Of a DNA stretch of 59,557 nucleotides, positions 52,056-59,557 are shown in pieces. Both the position numbers and the translations under genes were made by a program. A model generated the notes under the pieces. The model did not search any database and was not told the origin of the DNA. It was given only the letters and a program-made list of their open reading frames with translations. This DNA comes from Bacillota bacterium. GTDB lineage: Bacteria; Bacillota; UBA4882; UBA8346. Location of the stretch: positions 1-59,557 of the forward strand of contig JAEWZY010000052.1 of NCBI GenBank assembly GCA_023394955.1, written 5' to 3'. Each line of letters starts with the position of its first letter. Within the stretch, counting starts at the first letter, position 1.

Positions 52056-55000
52056 TCAATGCGTCAATTCCTCCGCTATCAATTCCGCCTGTTTTAAAAC
52101 AGTCTCGGTAGCCAGCATTTGCATATCCGGCGGGTAGCCATATTGACGCAACACTCGTTTGACAATGACTTTCAGTTTCGCTTTGACGCTTTCTCTGATA
52201 GTCCAGTCGATTGAGGCGTTTTCCCTAACCTTCTGATACAAAACCACCGCCAATTCCCGGAGTTTCTCTTTTCCCATGACCTCTTGGGCGCTTTCATTAT
52301 TAGCAATAGCAGTATAAAAAGCATATTCAAAATCGGATAAGCCCATTTCTTGGGGTTCTTTATCCACGGCTTGAATTTCTCTACCCAAGTTAATCAGTTC
52401 TTCAATGACTTCGGCAGCGGTAATGATTTTGTTATGATACTTTTTGATGGAATTCTCCAGCATTTCCATTAAGGTCTTGCTTTGAATCAGGTTCTTTTTA
52501 GCGCGGGCTTTAATTTCATCATTAATAAGTTTTTTCAATACTTCCAAGGCGATGTTTTTATGCTCCATGTTCTTGACTTCAAGCAAGAACTCTTCGGAGA
52601 GGATTGAGATATCCGGTTTTTTGATACCGGCGGCGTCGAAAACATCAATTACTCCTTCGGTGACAAGCGCCTTATCAATCACTTGTTTAATGGCGGTTTC
52701 AATTTCGACATCAGCTTTACCCGGCCCGGGGCTGTCGAATTTGACCAAACGGGATTTGACCGCTTGGAAGAAAGCCACCTCATCTTTAACATCCATTGCC
52801 TGCTCGTGAGGGATCGCGATGGCGAATGCTTGGGATAAGGCGGTCACTTCATCGATATAACGCTTCTTGCCATTTTCCAGACCGAGAATATGCTCTTCGG
52901 CGGCCAAAATGATAGATAGTTTCCTTCCGGTGTCCGCCTCAAAGTATTCTTCATAAGCGAAACCGTGAAACATCTGCGAGACCACTTCCAATTTGGCCAG
53001 CATCAACTGGACCGCTTGTTCCTGAGCGACCGCCGGGTCGCCTTTACCGCCGGCGGCGGAATAGAAGGACAAGGCTGCTTTTAAATCCGAGGCAATCCCC
53101 AGATAATCAACGATTAGCCCGCCCTTGACCTGCCCATAAACCCGGTTTACCCTGGCGATGGCCTGCATCAGATTATGTCCCTTCATGGGCTTATCGATAT
53201 AAAGGGTTTTAAGGCAGGGAGCGTCAAAACCAGTCAACCACATATCGCGAACGATAACCAATTTCAATTCGTCGTCCGGGTCTTTCATCCGTTCGGCTAG
53301 AGCTCTCCGCTGCTCTTTGGTGGTATGGTGTTTGGCGATCTTCGGCCCATCGGAGGAGGTCGCAGTCATTACCACCTTGATGACACCCCTTTTTAGGTCG
53401 TCACTGTGCCATTCCGGCCTTAATTCGATGATTGCTTGATAAATCTCGGCGGCAATCCGGCGGGACATGGTGACAATCATGGCCTTACCGTTGATAGACT
53501 CTTGACGCCGTTCAAAATGGATCACAATATCTTCGGCCACGTGTTTCATCCGATCTTTACTGCCGATCAACGCTTCCAATTGGGTCCACTTCGCCTTGGC
53601 ATTTTGCGTTTCGGAAAGTTCCGCCTGTTCCAGATCGTCATCAAATTCTTTGATTAGTTTTTTGCCCTCATTACTCAGGCCTATTTTGGCAAGACGGCTT
53701 TCGTAATAAATACGCACTGTCGCGCCGTCGGTTACGGCTTGTGAAATATCATAAATATCAACATAGTTGCCGAATACCGCCGGAGTATTGACATCCGTCC
53801 CTTCAATCGGCGTGCCGGTAAACCCAATATAGGTAGCTTTGGGTAAAGCGTCCCGCATATATTTGGCGAAACCGTAAACAATCTTCTTACCGATTACATT
53901 GCCGTTTTCATCTTTAGCGTCGATGTGCTTCGCCTTGAACCCATACTGGGTCCGGTGGGCTTCATCGGCAATGACAATGATATTTTCCCGTTCGGAAAGT
54001 TCTTCATAAACATTGCCCTCCTCCGGCTGAAACTTTTGGATAGTGGTAAAAACAATCCCGCCGGAAGCCACCTTTAAAAGGTCTTTTAACTGTTCCCGAC
54101 TCTCCGCCTGTATCGGGTCTTGTCTCAACAATTGCCGGGAAGCGGCGAAAGTATCGAATAGCTGGTCATCCAGATCGTTACGGTCGGTAATCACCATCAC
54201 GGTCGGATTGTCCATCGCCAAGACAATTTTGCCGGTGAAAAAGACCATGGAGAGAGATTTACCGCTACCTTGGGTATGCCAGATCACGCCGCCTTTCCGG
54301 TCTCCGATAGGCTGGTCTTTGACGCCGGGAACGCCGTAACTTTCGGGGGATTCTTGTATAGCTGATGGAAATTCACGTTGGGGCGATTCATGAATCGCCC
54401 CAACCATATTTCCGGCATTTACGGGATACGCGGAATTCAACCCCAAATCATACCCCGCCGCCCGAAGGGCCGATTCCACCGCCCGGTTGACCGCGTAATA
54501 TTGATGATAGGCCGCGATTTTTTTGATGGTATGAATGGTGATAACGCCGGTTTTCTTATCTTCCTTCTTGGTTTTTTCAAAGACGATGAAATGGCGGATT
54601 AAATCTAAAAGGGTAGTTTTATTCAGCATCCCTTTGATCAACGTCTCCAATTGCCCAATTAACGGCGACGCCTCCACCTTTCCGTCGCTGCTTTTCCAAG
54701 CCATGAAACGGCTAAAATCGGCGGAGACGGAACCGGCCTTGGCCTCTAGACCGTCGGAGACGACCAAAAAGCCGTTATAAGTGAATAAAGCGGGAATAAC
54801 CTGTTTGTAGGTTTGTAATTGTTTGAAGGCGGAATGAACCGTGGCATTTTCATCCGCCGGGTTTTTTAGTTCAATAACGACTAGAGGCAGTCCATTGACA
54901 AAAAGGACCACATCCGGTCGTTTGTTGACGTTATTCTCGATGATCGTTAGCTGATTGACAACGGCGAAGTCGTTCTTTTCCGGGTCGTTAAAATCAATCA

Positions 55001-55337
55001 ACCAGACCAGATCGCCCCTGTCTTCTTCGTCTTTGCGATAAGTAACCTTAATCCCTTCGGTCAGCATCCGATGAAAGGTTTCATTGTTGGCGATCAGTTC
55101 CGGCGAGTTGATCCGCTGTAACTGTTTGAGCGCATCCTCCCGAACCTCCGCCGGGATCGTCGGATTAATCCGCCCCACGGCTTTCTTTAACTTCTCAAAC
55201 AACAGGATATCTTCAAAGGATTGCCGGGCCGGGGTGTCGCCGTCCGGGGCGATGTCAGGGCCGTAATAGTAATCGTAACCCTGTTTTTCAAGGAGTTCGA
55301 CGGCGAATTTTTCAACTGCGGATTCGGTGATTTTCAT
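52056..55337 (-). CDS. hsdR: Type I restriction enzyme R subunit
   Basis: 1093 residues. N-terminal PD-(D/E)XK nuclease (RPDVVLFVNGLPLVVIELKNP near 140-160). SF2 motor: Walker A HTQGSGKSLSM near 355, DEAH in IADEAHRTQYG, GFTGTP, LIVDYLG. A helical C-terminus follows. HsdR is the ATP-driven translocase/nuclease of the HsdRMS complex. No hsdM or hsdS is in the window. An insertion of roughly 50 residues (about 293-343), built around a 28-bp palindrome, lies just before Walker A yet keeps the frame. The start ATG overlaps the stop of an upstream remnant (ATGA), with AGGAG before it. Confidence 0.92.
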   Translation of the reverse strand: MKITESAVEKFAVELLEKQGYDYYYGPDIAPDGDTPARQSFEDILLFEKLKKAVGRINPTIPAEVREDALKQLQRINSPELIANNETFHRMLTEGIKVTYRKDEEDRGDLVWLIDFNDPEKNDFAVVNQLTIIENNVNKRPDVVLFVNGLPLVVIELKNPADENATVHSAFKQLQTYKQVIPALFTYNGFLVVSDGLEAKAGSVSADFSRFMAWKSSDGKVEASPLIGQLETLIKGMLNKTTLLDLIRHFIVFEKTKKEDKKTGVITIHTIKKIAAYHQYYAVNRAVESALRAAGYDLGLNSAYPVNAGNMVGAIHESPQREFPSAIQESPESYGVPGVKDQPIGDRKGGVIWHTQGSGKSLSMVFFTGKIVLAMDNPTVMVITDRNDLDDQLFDTFAASRQLLRQDPIQAESREQLKDLLKVASGGIVFTTIQKFQPEEGNVYEELSERENIIVIADEAHRTQYGFKAKHIDAKDENGNVIGKKIVYGFAKYMRDALPKATYIGFTGTPIEGTDVNTPAVFGNYVDIYDISQAVTDGATVRIYYESRLAKIGLSNEGKKLIKEFDDDLEQAELSETQNAKAKWTQLEALIGSKDRMKHVAEDIVIHFERRQESINGKAMIVTMSRRIAAEIYQAIIELRPEWHSDDLKRGVIKVVMTATSSDGPKIAKHHTTKEQRRALAERMKDPDDELKLVIVRDMWLTGFDAPCLKTLYIDKPMKGHNLMQAIARVNRVYGQVKGGLIVDYLGIASDLKAALSFYSAAGGKGDPAVAQEQAVQLMLAKLEVVSQMFHGFAYEEYFEADTGRKLSIILAAEEHILGLENGKKRYIDEVTALSQAFAIAIPHEQAMDVKDEVAFFQAVKSRLVKFDSPGPGKADVEIETAIKQVIDKALVTEGVIDVFDAAGIKKPDISILSEEFLLEVKNMEHKNIALEVLKKLINDEIKARAKKNLIQSKTLMEMLENSIKKYHNKIITAAEVIEELINLGREIQAVDKEPQEMGLSDFEYAFYTAIANNESAQEVMGKEKLRELAVVLYQKVRENASIDWTIRESVKAKLKVIVKRVLRQYGYPPDMQMLATETVLKQAELIAEELTH
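54377..54404. repeat. 28-bp perfect palindrome inserted in frame in hsdR
   Basis: Arms GTTGGGGCGATTCA/TGAATCGCCCCAAC without spacer. On the coding strand it reads VGAIHESPQ, a peptide signature I recall from palindromic repeat elements scattered through other bacterial genomes. It sits in the segment of HsdR that has no counterpart in ordinary HsdR proteins. Confidence 0.8.
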
Positions 55338-55720
55338 TTTTTACTCCTGTATGCCTGATCAGGATGATTCTTAATGTCAGGATATTTTAACTCCATAAAA
55401 CCTTCCGCTAACAAAGGTGTGAGATGTTGTTCCTGTAAAGCCTTGGGGTCACGATCCAAAAGATTGGCTAAATCTTTAAGAGATAGAAAAATATCTTCGC
55501 ATATTACCAGGATAATCTTTCTCATATTTTCCGAGTTAATCTTCCCAGGCATTTCATGGTAACCCAAAGATTGCAAAATTGAAGCAAGCTTGGTTTTCAA
55601 ATCCGGGGAGTTCGATCGCAAATCTGGGGAGTTACTATCCAGATTATCCAAAAATGGCGAAATTGCTTCCGACAGTTGTTTTCCGGGAAGATGATAGACT
55701 GAACCGTAGGTTTCGCCTTC
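55334..55720 (-). pseudogene. C-terminal remnant of an AlbA_2/RecG-like ATP-binding protein
   Basis: The frame is open from just after the helicase TAG (55721) to a TGA at 55334, 128 codons, but has no ATG; TTG at 55651 gives 105 residues. It reads YGSVYHLPGK, then two 7-residue repeats (SNSPDLR), then a winged-helix tail LKDLANLLDRDPKALQEQHLTPLL and ELKYPDIKNHPDQAYRS. This is the standard C-terminus of AlbA_2-type ATP-binding proteins often found inside type I restriction operons. The N-terminal three quarters are missing; the helicase gene ends exactly where the homology begins. It may still be translated, coupled to hsdR by ATGA. Confidence 0.7.
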
Positions 55721-58700
55721 CTATTCAATTCCTTCTAAAATCCTCCAAACTTTTCGATAAATTTGCCCTTTTCTTTCGCCCAGCGCTCTATCCCAATCAG
55801 AGTCGTTCATACTTTTTAACCGTTCCCGTATTACTGTTACGGGCTGGCTTAAATCCACCTTCATTGAACTTGCTAATGGCAATGCGGCTTCTCGTGAAAC
55901 CCCAAGTAATCTCAGGACTATTGCGGAATCACTACCAACACCATAGTACACTTGTGATGGGAGATTTCTTAGTTTTTCTAGCTGATCCTCTGGCAGGTCA
56001 CTACCAGTTATTGAAAGTAAAGCGCCTAACCCCCAAGACGCCGTTTGGGTCAATTTGCCAAATAAATTCTGACCGCATTTTGTCATTGCTTTGGTTAAAT
56101 TATCACCATCATTCATAAAATATCGTGTGGCAATCTCAGAAATAGAAATCCCATTAACCCAATCTTTAATAATGAGAGCCAATTTTTGACCATCAGGTGA
56201 ATCCCCGCCAGTTGCAGCTTCAAGATTTTCACGCAATTCTGGTACTTTTAACAATACACCCATCATCATCTGAAGTGTCTGATTATCGTTGCGAAATAAT
56301 GTATTTGAATCCCAAGATGAACTGTCAATATCCCCTCTGTTAGTGAGTACTGTATTTATGCTCTGTAAGGAAAACCCCGTGCTATCAACTAGTTTTAATG
56401 GTTGACCAGGCCGTTGTAGATAATCCAAATAATCATGAATCCCTCCAAGTAACCGGTTAGCTATTGAAGAGTTCTGACTACGCAACTTTTCAAAACCAAA
56501 TGTGCCGCGTAGAACCTGTTCGATTTGATCAACAAAACTTACCGGTTCCCCCATCTCTCGATAGGTGTGTGCTAAATATTGGAGGAAACTAGACCATTCA
56601 GGTCTTTGATATACAATCTTTCCGAGATCATTTAATAAGTTTTCTGTTGACTTCGCCAATTCTATTAATGCCGAATTTAAGTCACCAGTTTGGTTATTGA
56701 TGAATCTGCGTAATTTTTCTGCCTTATCCCGGTTATCTGCAACCAGCGCAACAATTCCTAAGCTACTTTGCCCAATTCTGCCGGCACGTCCCGCAATATT
56801 CCAAAAGTCCTCAGGAGGCATGTCAACCGGTGGCGAATTTTTATTTGGGTACTGGTGAGATGCCATCACTACACCAGAAACCGGGAAATTAACACCTTGA
56901 GAAATAGTAGTAGTAGCTACAAGAAAATGTAATTCATTCTCTTCAAACAACCACTCCATAAGTGAACGAACTTCATCCGATAATCCCCCATGATGAACAC
57001 CAACACCATAGGCAAGTAAACCTATCAAAGGAAAATCGTTACCGAATTCCAAGGCTAAAAATTGTTGAACAAGTTTAACCTTTTCTGAAGGTACGTCCTT
57101 CTTATTATCAGTTATTTTAAATTTTTCCGCTAATGACCATACCCAATCCGGTCGTTGGTGCATAACAATAACTGGTCCCCGCTTTTGTAAACTCTGTGCA
57201 GTAACAGCAGCCAAAGTACTTTGGTCAGTAACTTCACTATATGTTTTAGCAATATCCTCACATTTCGATAAAGAAAGAAGATCATCAACAACAAGAGTTT
57301 TTTGGGTTGTGTGGATTGTTTCTAAAGATAATTGATAATCAAAACTCTTTGGTTTTAAAATTGCTCTCTTTTCTGCCTGCACAACACCTATAACTCTGTC
57401 GTTGGGTTGCCAATCTAGTGATAAACTTATATCATCAGAATTAGCTCCACCAAGCCAGCGTGCGACTTCACGGGCATTTTCGATAAAAGGAGTCAAGAGT
57501 ATAAATTGCGCCCACTGGCACTCTTTATTTATCGTGGCAAGTAATAGCTCAAGTTTGAGCCCACGACGCATACTCTGGATATTATGAGCTTCATCGACAA
57601 CTACTAATGTTAAAGGCCTACCAATTTTCAATTCCCAACCTTGACGTAACATAAGATCAAGTTTTTCAGGTGTAGTTACAAGCACCCTAAATTCTGAATT
57701 TGGATTATTTGTTTGTAATAATCCTATCTCTACATTATCAATCTCCAATGCCGGACTCACTTGTTCAACTATAACTTGTGGAGTTAAGGCAGAAAAGTCC
57801 CGCCTTAATTGGCGTGTTATTTGATTAACCAGCGATTTTGTTGGGGCAAGATAAGCAACCCAGCCACGTTCGTGTTCAAATTGATTTAATGCCTGGAGTA
57901 TACGGAATTCGGCAATAAGAGTTTTACCGCTTGATGTCGGAAGACTTACGACTACAGCACGACGACTTGAACCAAGAAGCCCCTTCTCTGCCAATGTTCG
58001 TCGCTGTGGTGGTAAAACGTCAAAAATAGCTTTATTCCCTCTACCTCTATCTACTAAACTACGAACAAATTGAGTAACTCGTGAATTAACGGCACGGGTA
58101 ACTGTCCAGATCGAATTCTCCACCATCTGTATTGATGAAACGGCTAATAAACGGGTGAGTGGTTCCAATTCTAGCATCCGGGCGTGTTCACATACTGCGA
58201 AGATCCGGTCAAAATGCGTTTCAAGCAATTGCCGAACTTGAAAATTTCCCTCTATTACCCCGTCGGTAATAAAAAGAGCTAAAATTTCCGCTGCTTTAGC
58301 AAGATGGTAGAGCCCAATCAACTCTAAAGCAGCCGCTTTCGCTTGCCGGGGATCGATACCTTCTAAATATTGTTTTTCAAACTCATTCTGAGAATCCCGG
58401 AGCCGGGCGACACGTTCTAAAACAACATCACGGTCTTCCCACCCTTTTTTTCGGATCAATCTCAACCAGATATCCAAAATAGTAGACCAAGTGCGTTCAC
58501 CCCAATCGGTGGAGTCCAACGGCAAGTTGCTCCATTCTCTCTGGCGAAGTAGGCGCGCGGCATCTGCACCTTTATCTCCAAGAACCGCTAAAGCGGACAT
58601 GTGTAAAAGTAATAACGCGTTTTCTAATGGCTTCTCATTTTTCGGCAAAATACGAAATAACCGGAAAGCATCAGCCGCACATTCCCGCATCGTTTTTAAT

Positions 58701-58897
58701 TTTGATTCATCTTCTTCAAATCGATCAAGAATTAAATCAAGCGCTGCCAATTCCAGGGCATTCGCAACGTCACGCACCAATTCAATGTCAGCCTCGGCAC
58801 GAACGTGTAAAAGCTCGTCATAAATCTGGATACGATCCGCAATTTTCAACGCCGCGACTCGTCGCTCGGCTAAACTGTCGAGAATCCAGAAACTCAT
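55721..58897 (-). CDS. Ski2-like SF2 DNA/RNA helicase of a nuclease-helicase defence module
   Basis: 1058 residues. About 310 residues of helical N-terminal region of unknown function come first. The SF2 core follows: LPTSSGKTLIAE (I), APTKSL (Ia), TTPEKL, VVDEAHNI (II), ATTTISQGVNFP (V), and IAGRAGRIG (VI). A ~350-residue C-terminal region is unlike known domains to me. The core is of the Ski2/Hel308 type used in several anti-phage systems (Hachiman HamB is one). The ATG overlaps the stop of the nuclease gene by 4 bases (ATGA), so the two are translated together. No membrane segments. Confidence 0.85.
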   Translation of the reverse strand: MSFWILDSLAERRVAALKIADRIQIYDELLHVRAEADIELVRDVANALELAALDLILDRFEEDESKLKTMRECAADAFRLFRILPKNEKPLENALLLLHMSALAVLGDKGADAARLLRQREWSNLPLDSTDWGERTWSTILDIWLRLIRKKGWEDRDVVLERVARLRDSQNEFEKQYLEGIDPRQAKAAALELIGLYHLAKAAEILALFITDGVIEGNFQVRQLLETHFDRIFAVCEHARMLELEPLTRLLAVSSIQMVENSIWTVTRAVNSRVTQFVRSLVDRGRGNKAIFDVLPPQRRTLAEKGLLGSSRRAVVVSLPTSSGKTLIAEFRILQALNQFEHERGWVAYLAPTKSLVNQITRQLRRDFSALTPQVIVEQVSPALEIDNVEIGLLQTNNPNSEFRVLVTTPEKLDLMLRQGWELKIGRPLTLVVVDEAHNIQSMRRGLKLELLLATINKECQWAQFILLTPFIENAREVARWLGGANSDDISLSLDWQPNDRVIGVVQAEKRAILKPKSFDYQLSLETIHTTQKTLVVDDLLSLSKCEDIAKTYSEVTDQSTLAAVTAQSLQKRGPVIVMHQRPDWVWSLAEKFKITDNKKDVPSEKVKLVQQFLALEFGNDFPLIGLLAYGVGVHHGGLSDEVRSLMEWLFEENELHFLVATTTISQGVNFPVSGVVMASHQYPNKNSPPVDMPPEDFWNIAGRAGRIGQSSLGIVALVADNRDKAEKLRRFINNQTGDLNSALIELAKSTENLLNDLGKIVYQRPEWSSFLQYLAHTYREMGEPVSFVDQIEQVLRGTFGFEKLRSQNSSIANRLLGGIHDYLDYLQRPGQPLKLVDSTGFSLQSINTVLTNRGDIDSSSWDSNTLFRNDNQTLQMMMGVLLKVPELRENLEAATGGDSPDGQKLALIIKDWVNGISISEIATRYFMNDGDNLTKAMTKCGQNLFGKLTQTASWGLGALLSITGSDLPEDQLEKLRNLPSQVYYGVGSDSAIVLRLLGVSREAALPLASSMKVDLSQPVTVIRERLKSMNDSDWDRALGERKGQIYRKVWRILEGIE

Positions 58898-59557
58898 GAC
58901 GCAACTCCTTCCTTTAGAACATTTGGCAAGTCGGAAATTTTAAACGGCAAGTAAGCGGCAATCAACTCGCAAGACGCCGGATCATCGATTACCTGACCAA
59001 GGGCATTCCCGCGGTTCTGTAAATCGAGTTCATTAGGCACGGTATCACGGATTAGTATACCAAAAAGCGAGGCAGCCTTGTTACCAGAATTAAAATAAAG
59101 AGTCGCCGACTGGTCGTAGGCAGTTTGATACTGCGTACCTTTGACACGAGGTAGCAACCAATATAGAAGTTGACAAATGGTACTCATATTATTAGCCAAT
59201 TTATCAATCTGATGCCCTAAACAACCACTTCGCCCAGACATCACTTGGGGTGGATATTTTTCTTCACCGGAAGTCTTAATTTCACCTAAAACCAATCGAA
59301 AACCGGAATCCAGCGGCAAAAAGCCGACAATATCCGCACCCGGCAGACTACCTTTAGCATTACGCTTATCCCTTTCCATATTCCATGGAAAAATCACTCC
59401 ATGACTACGAATCAGTAACGCCTCAGCTAATGCTTCCCCAATAGCCCAATCACGTTCTTCCGGAATATCAGCGCTTAACACCGCTTCAAGACTATCTTTC
59501 CCCATACCGGTCAAAGCGAGACCACGCAAATGACTTAGAAATTCATCACGCCCCGGA
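58894..59557 (-). CDS. PD-(D/E)XK nuclease-like partner of the helicase (HamA/DUF1837-like?), 5' end missing
   Basis: Partial: the frame is open to the window edge (…GRDEFLSHL precedes a TTG at 59529), so at least 220 residues and the true start lies outside. Motif GADIVGF, then a strand with LVLGEIKTS, fits the D…ExK metal site of restriction-type nucleases; a later His/Gln-rich helix (GHQIDKL) follows the active site. It is coupled to the helicase by an ATGA overlap. Gene order and domain types match Hachiman (HamA nuclease then HamB helicase), but similarity to DUF1837 cannot be confirmed by eye. Confidence 0.65.
   Translation of the reverse strand, partial: PGRDEFLSHLRGLALTGMGKDSLEAVLSADIPEERDWAIGEALAEALLIRSHGVIFPWNMERDKRNAKGSLPGADIVGFLPLDSGFRLVLGEIKTSGEEKYPPQVMSGRSGCLGHQIDKLANNMSTICQLLYWLLPRVKGTQYQTAYDQSATLYFNSGNKAASLFGILIRDTVPNELDLQNRGNALGQVIDDPASCELIAAYLPFKISDLPNVLKEGVAS

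Overview
The window looks like a chromosomal segment of an uncharacterised anaerobic, plant-fibre-degrading Bacillota (Firmicutes). The signs are strong AGGAGG ribosome sites, several TTG starts, a YesM/YesN two-component pair, a CUT1 sugar transporter without its own ATPase, bacteriohemerythrin, and a large set of secreted glycoside hydrolases. The cellulose-binding modules are family 2, which is better known from actinomycetes. Neither extracytoplasmic solute-binding protein has a lipobox, which would suit a diderm Bacillota lineage. No rRNA or tRNA gene was seen. The species cannot be named from this sequence.

Layout. 1-8.6 kb: a partial ThDP enzyme, an EamA half-transporter, a GT39/83-type glycosyltransferase, a sulfonate/nitrate-type ABC transporter, and a wecE-GT2-ATP-grasp surface-sugar operon. 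8.6-13.9 kb: a sulfur-handling locus with a split YeeE/YedE transporter around a TusA-like protein, a thioredoxin-reductase-like flavoprotein and a double rhodanese, plus a divergent LysR regulator and a second TusA. 13.9-16 kb: an ABC-F ATPase behind a consensus promoter and a structured leader with a tiny upstream ORF. 16-29.3 kb: a glucuronoxylan/uronate utilisation locus with GH115, a DUF2264 (GH154-like) enzyme, two permeases, an unknown secreted protein, GH16-RICIN, a solute-binding protein, YesN and YesM, and a broken uxuA remnant. 29.4-30.3 kb: hemerythrin and an FMN-binding protein. 31.1-50.6 kb: nine secreted polysaccharidases in a row, every one ending in a CBM2 (GH9, GH9, GH48, GH9-PA14, GH30, GH5, GH74, GH5, GH5-CBM32). 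50.7-59.6 kb: an unknown protein, a 21-bp tandem-repeat field, an orphan hsdR with an in-frame palindromic insertion, the C-terminal remnant of an ATP-binding protein, and a helicase plus PD-(D/E)XK-like nuclease pair that runs off the right edge.

How it works together (inference). The free, non-cellulosomal CBM2 enzymes attack cellulose, xyloglucan, mannan and glucuronoxylan outside the cell. Acidic oligosaccharides would enter through the SBP/permease pair and be trimmed in the cytoplasm by GH115 and the DUF2264 enzyme. Four promoters in the uronate locus share an almost identical design: 12-bp direct repeats (consensus TTAANNATGTCC) spaced exactly 21 bp, then a -10 hexamer exactly 24 bp from the proximal repeat. 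This defines a local regulon most simply assigned to the YesM/YesN pair encoded in the middle of it. The strongest candidates for something new are that operator architecture with its co-regulated unknown secreted protein, and the nuclease-helicase module with the rearranged restriction locus beside it.
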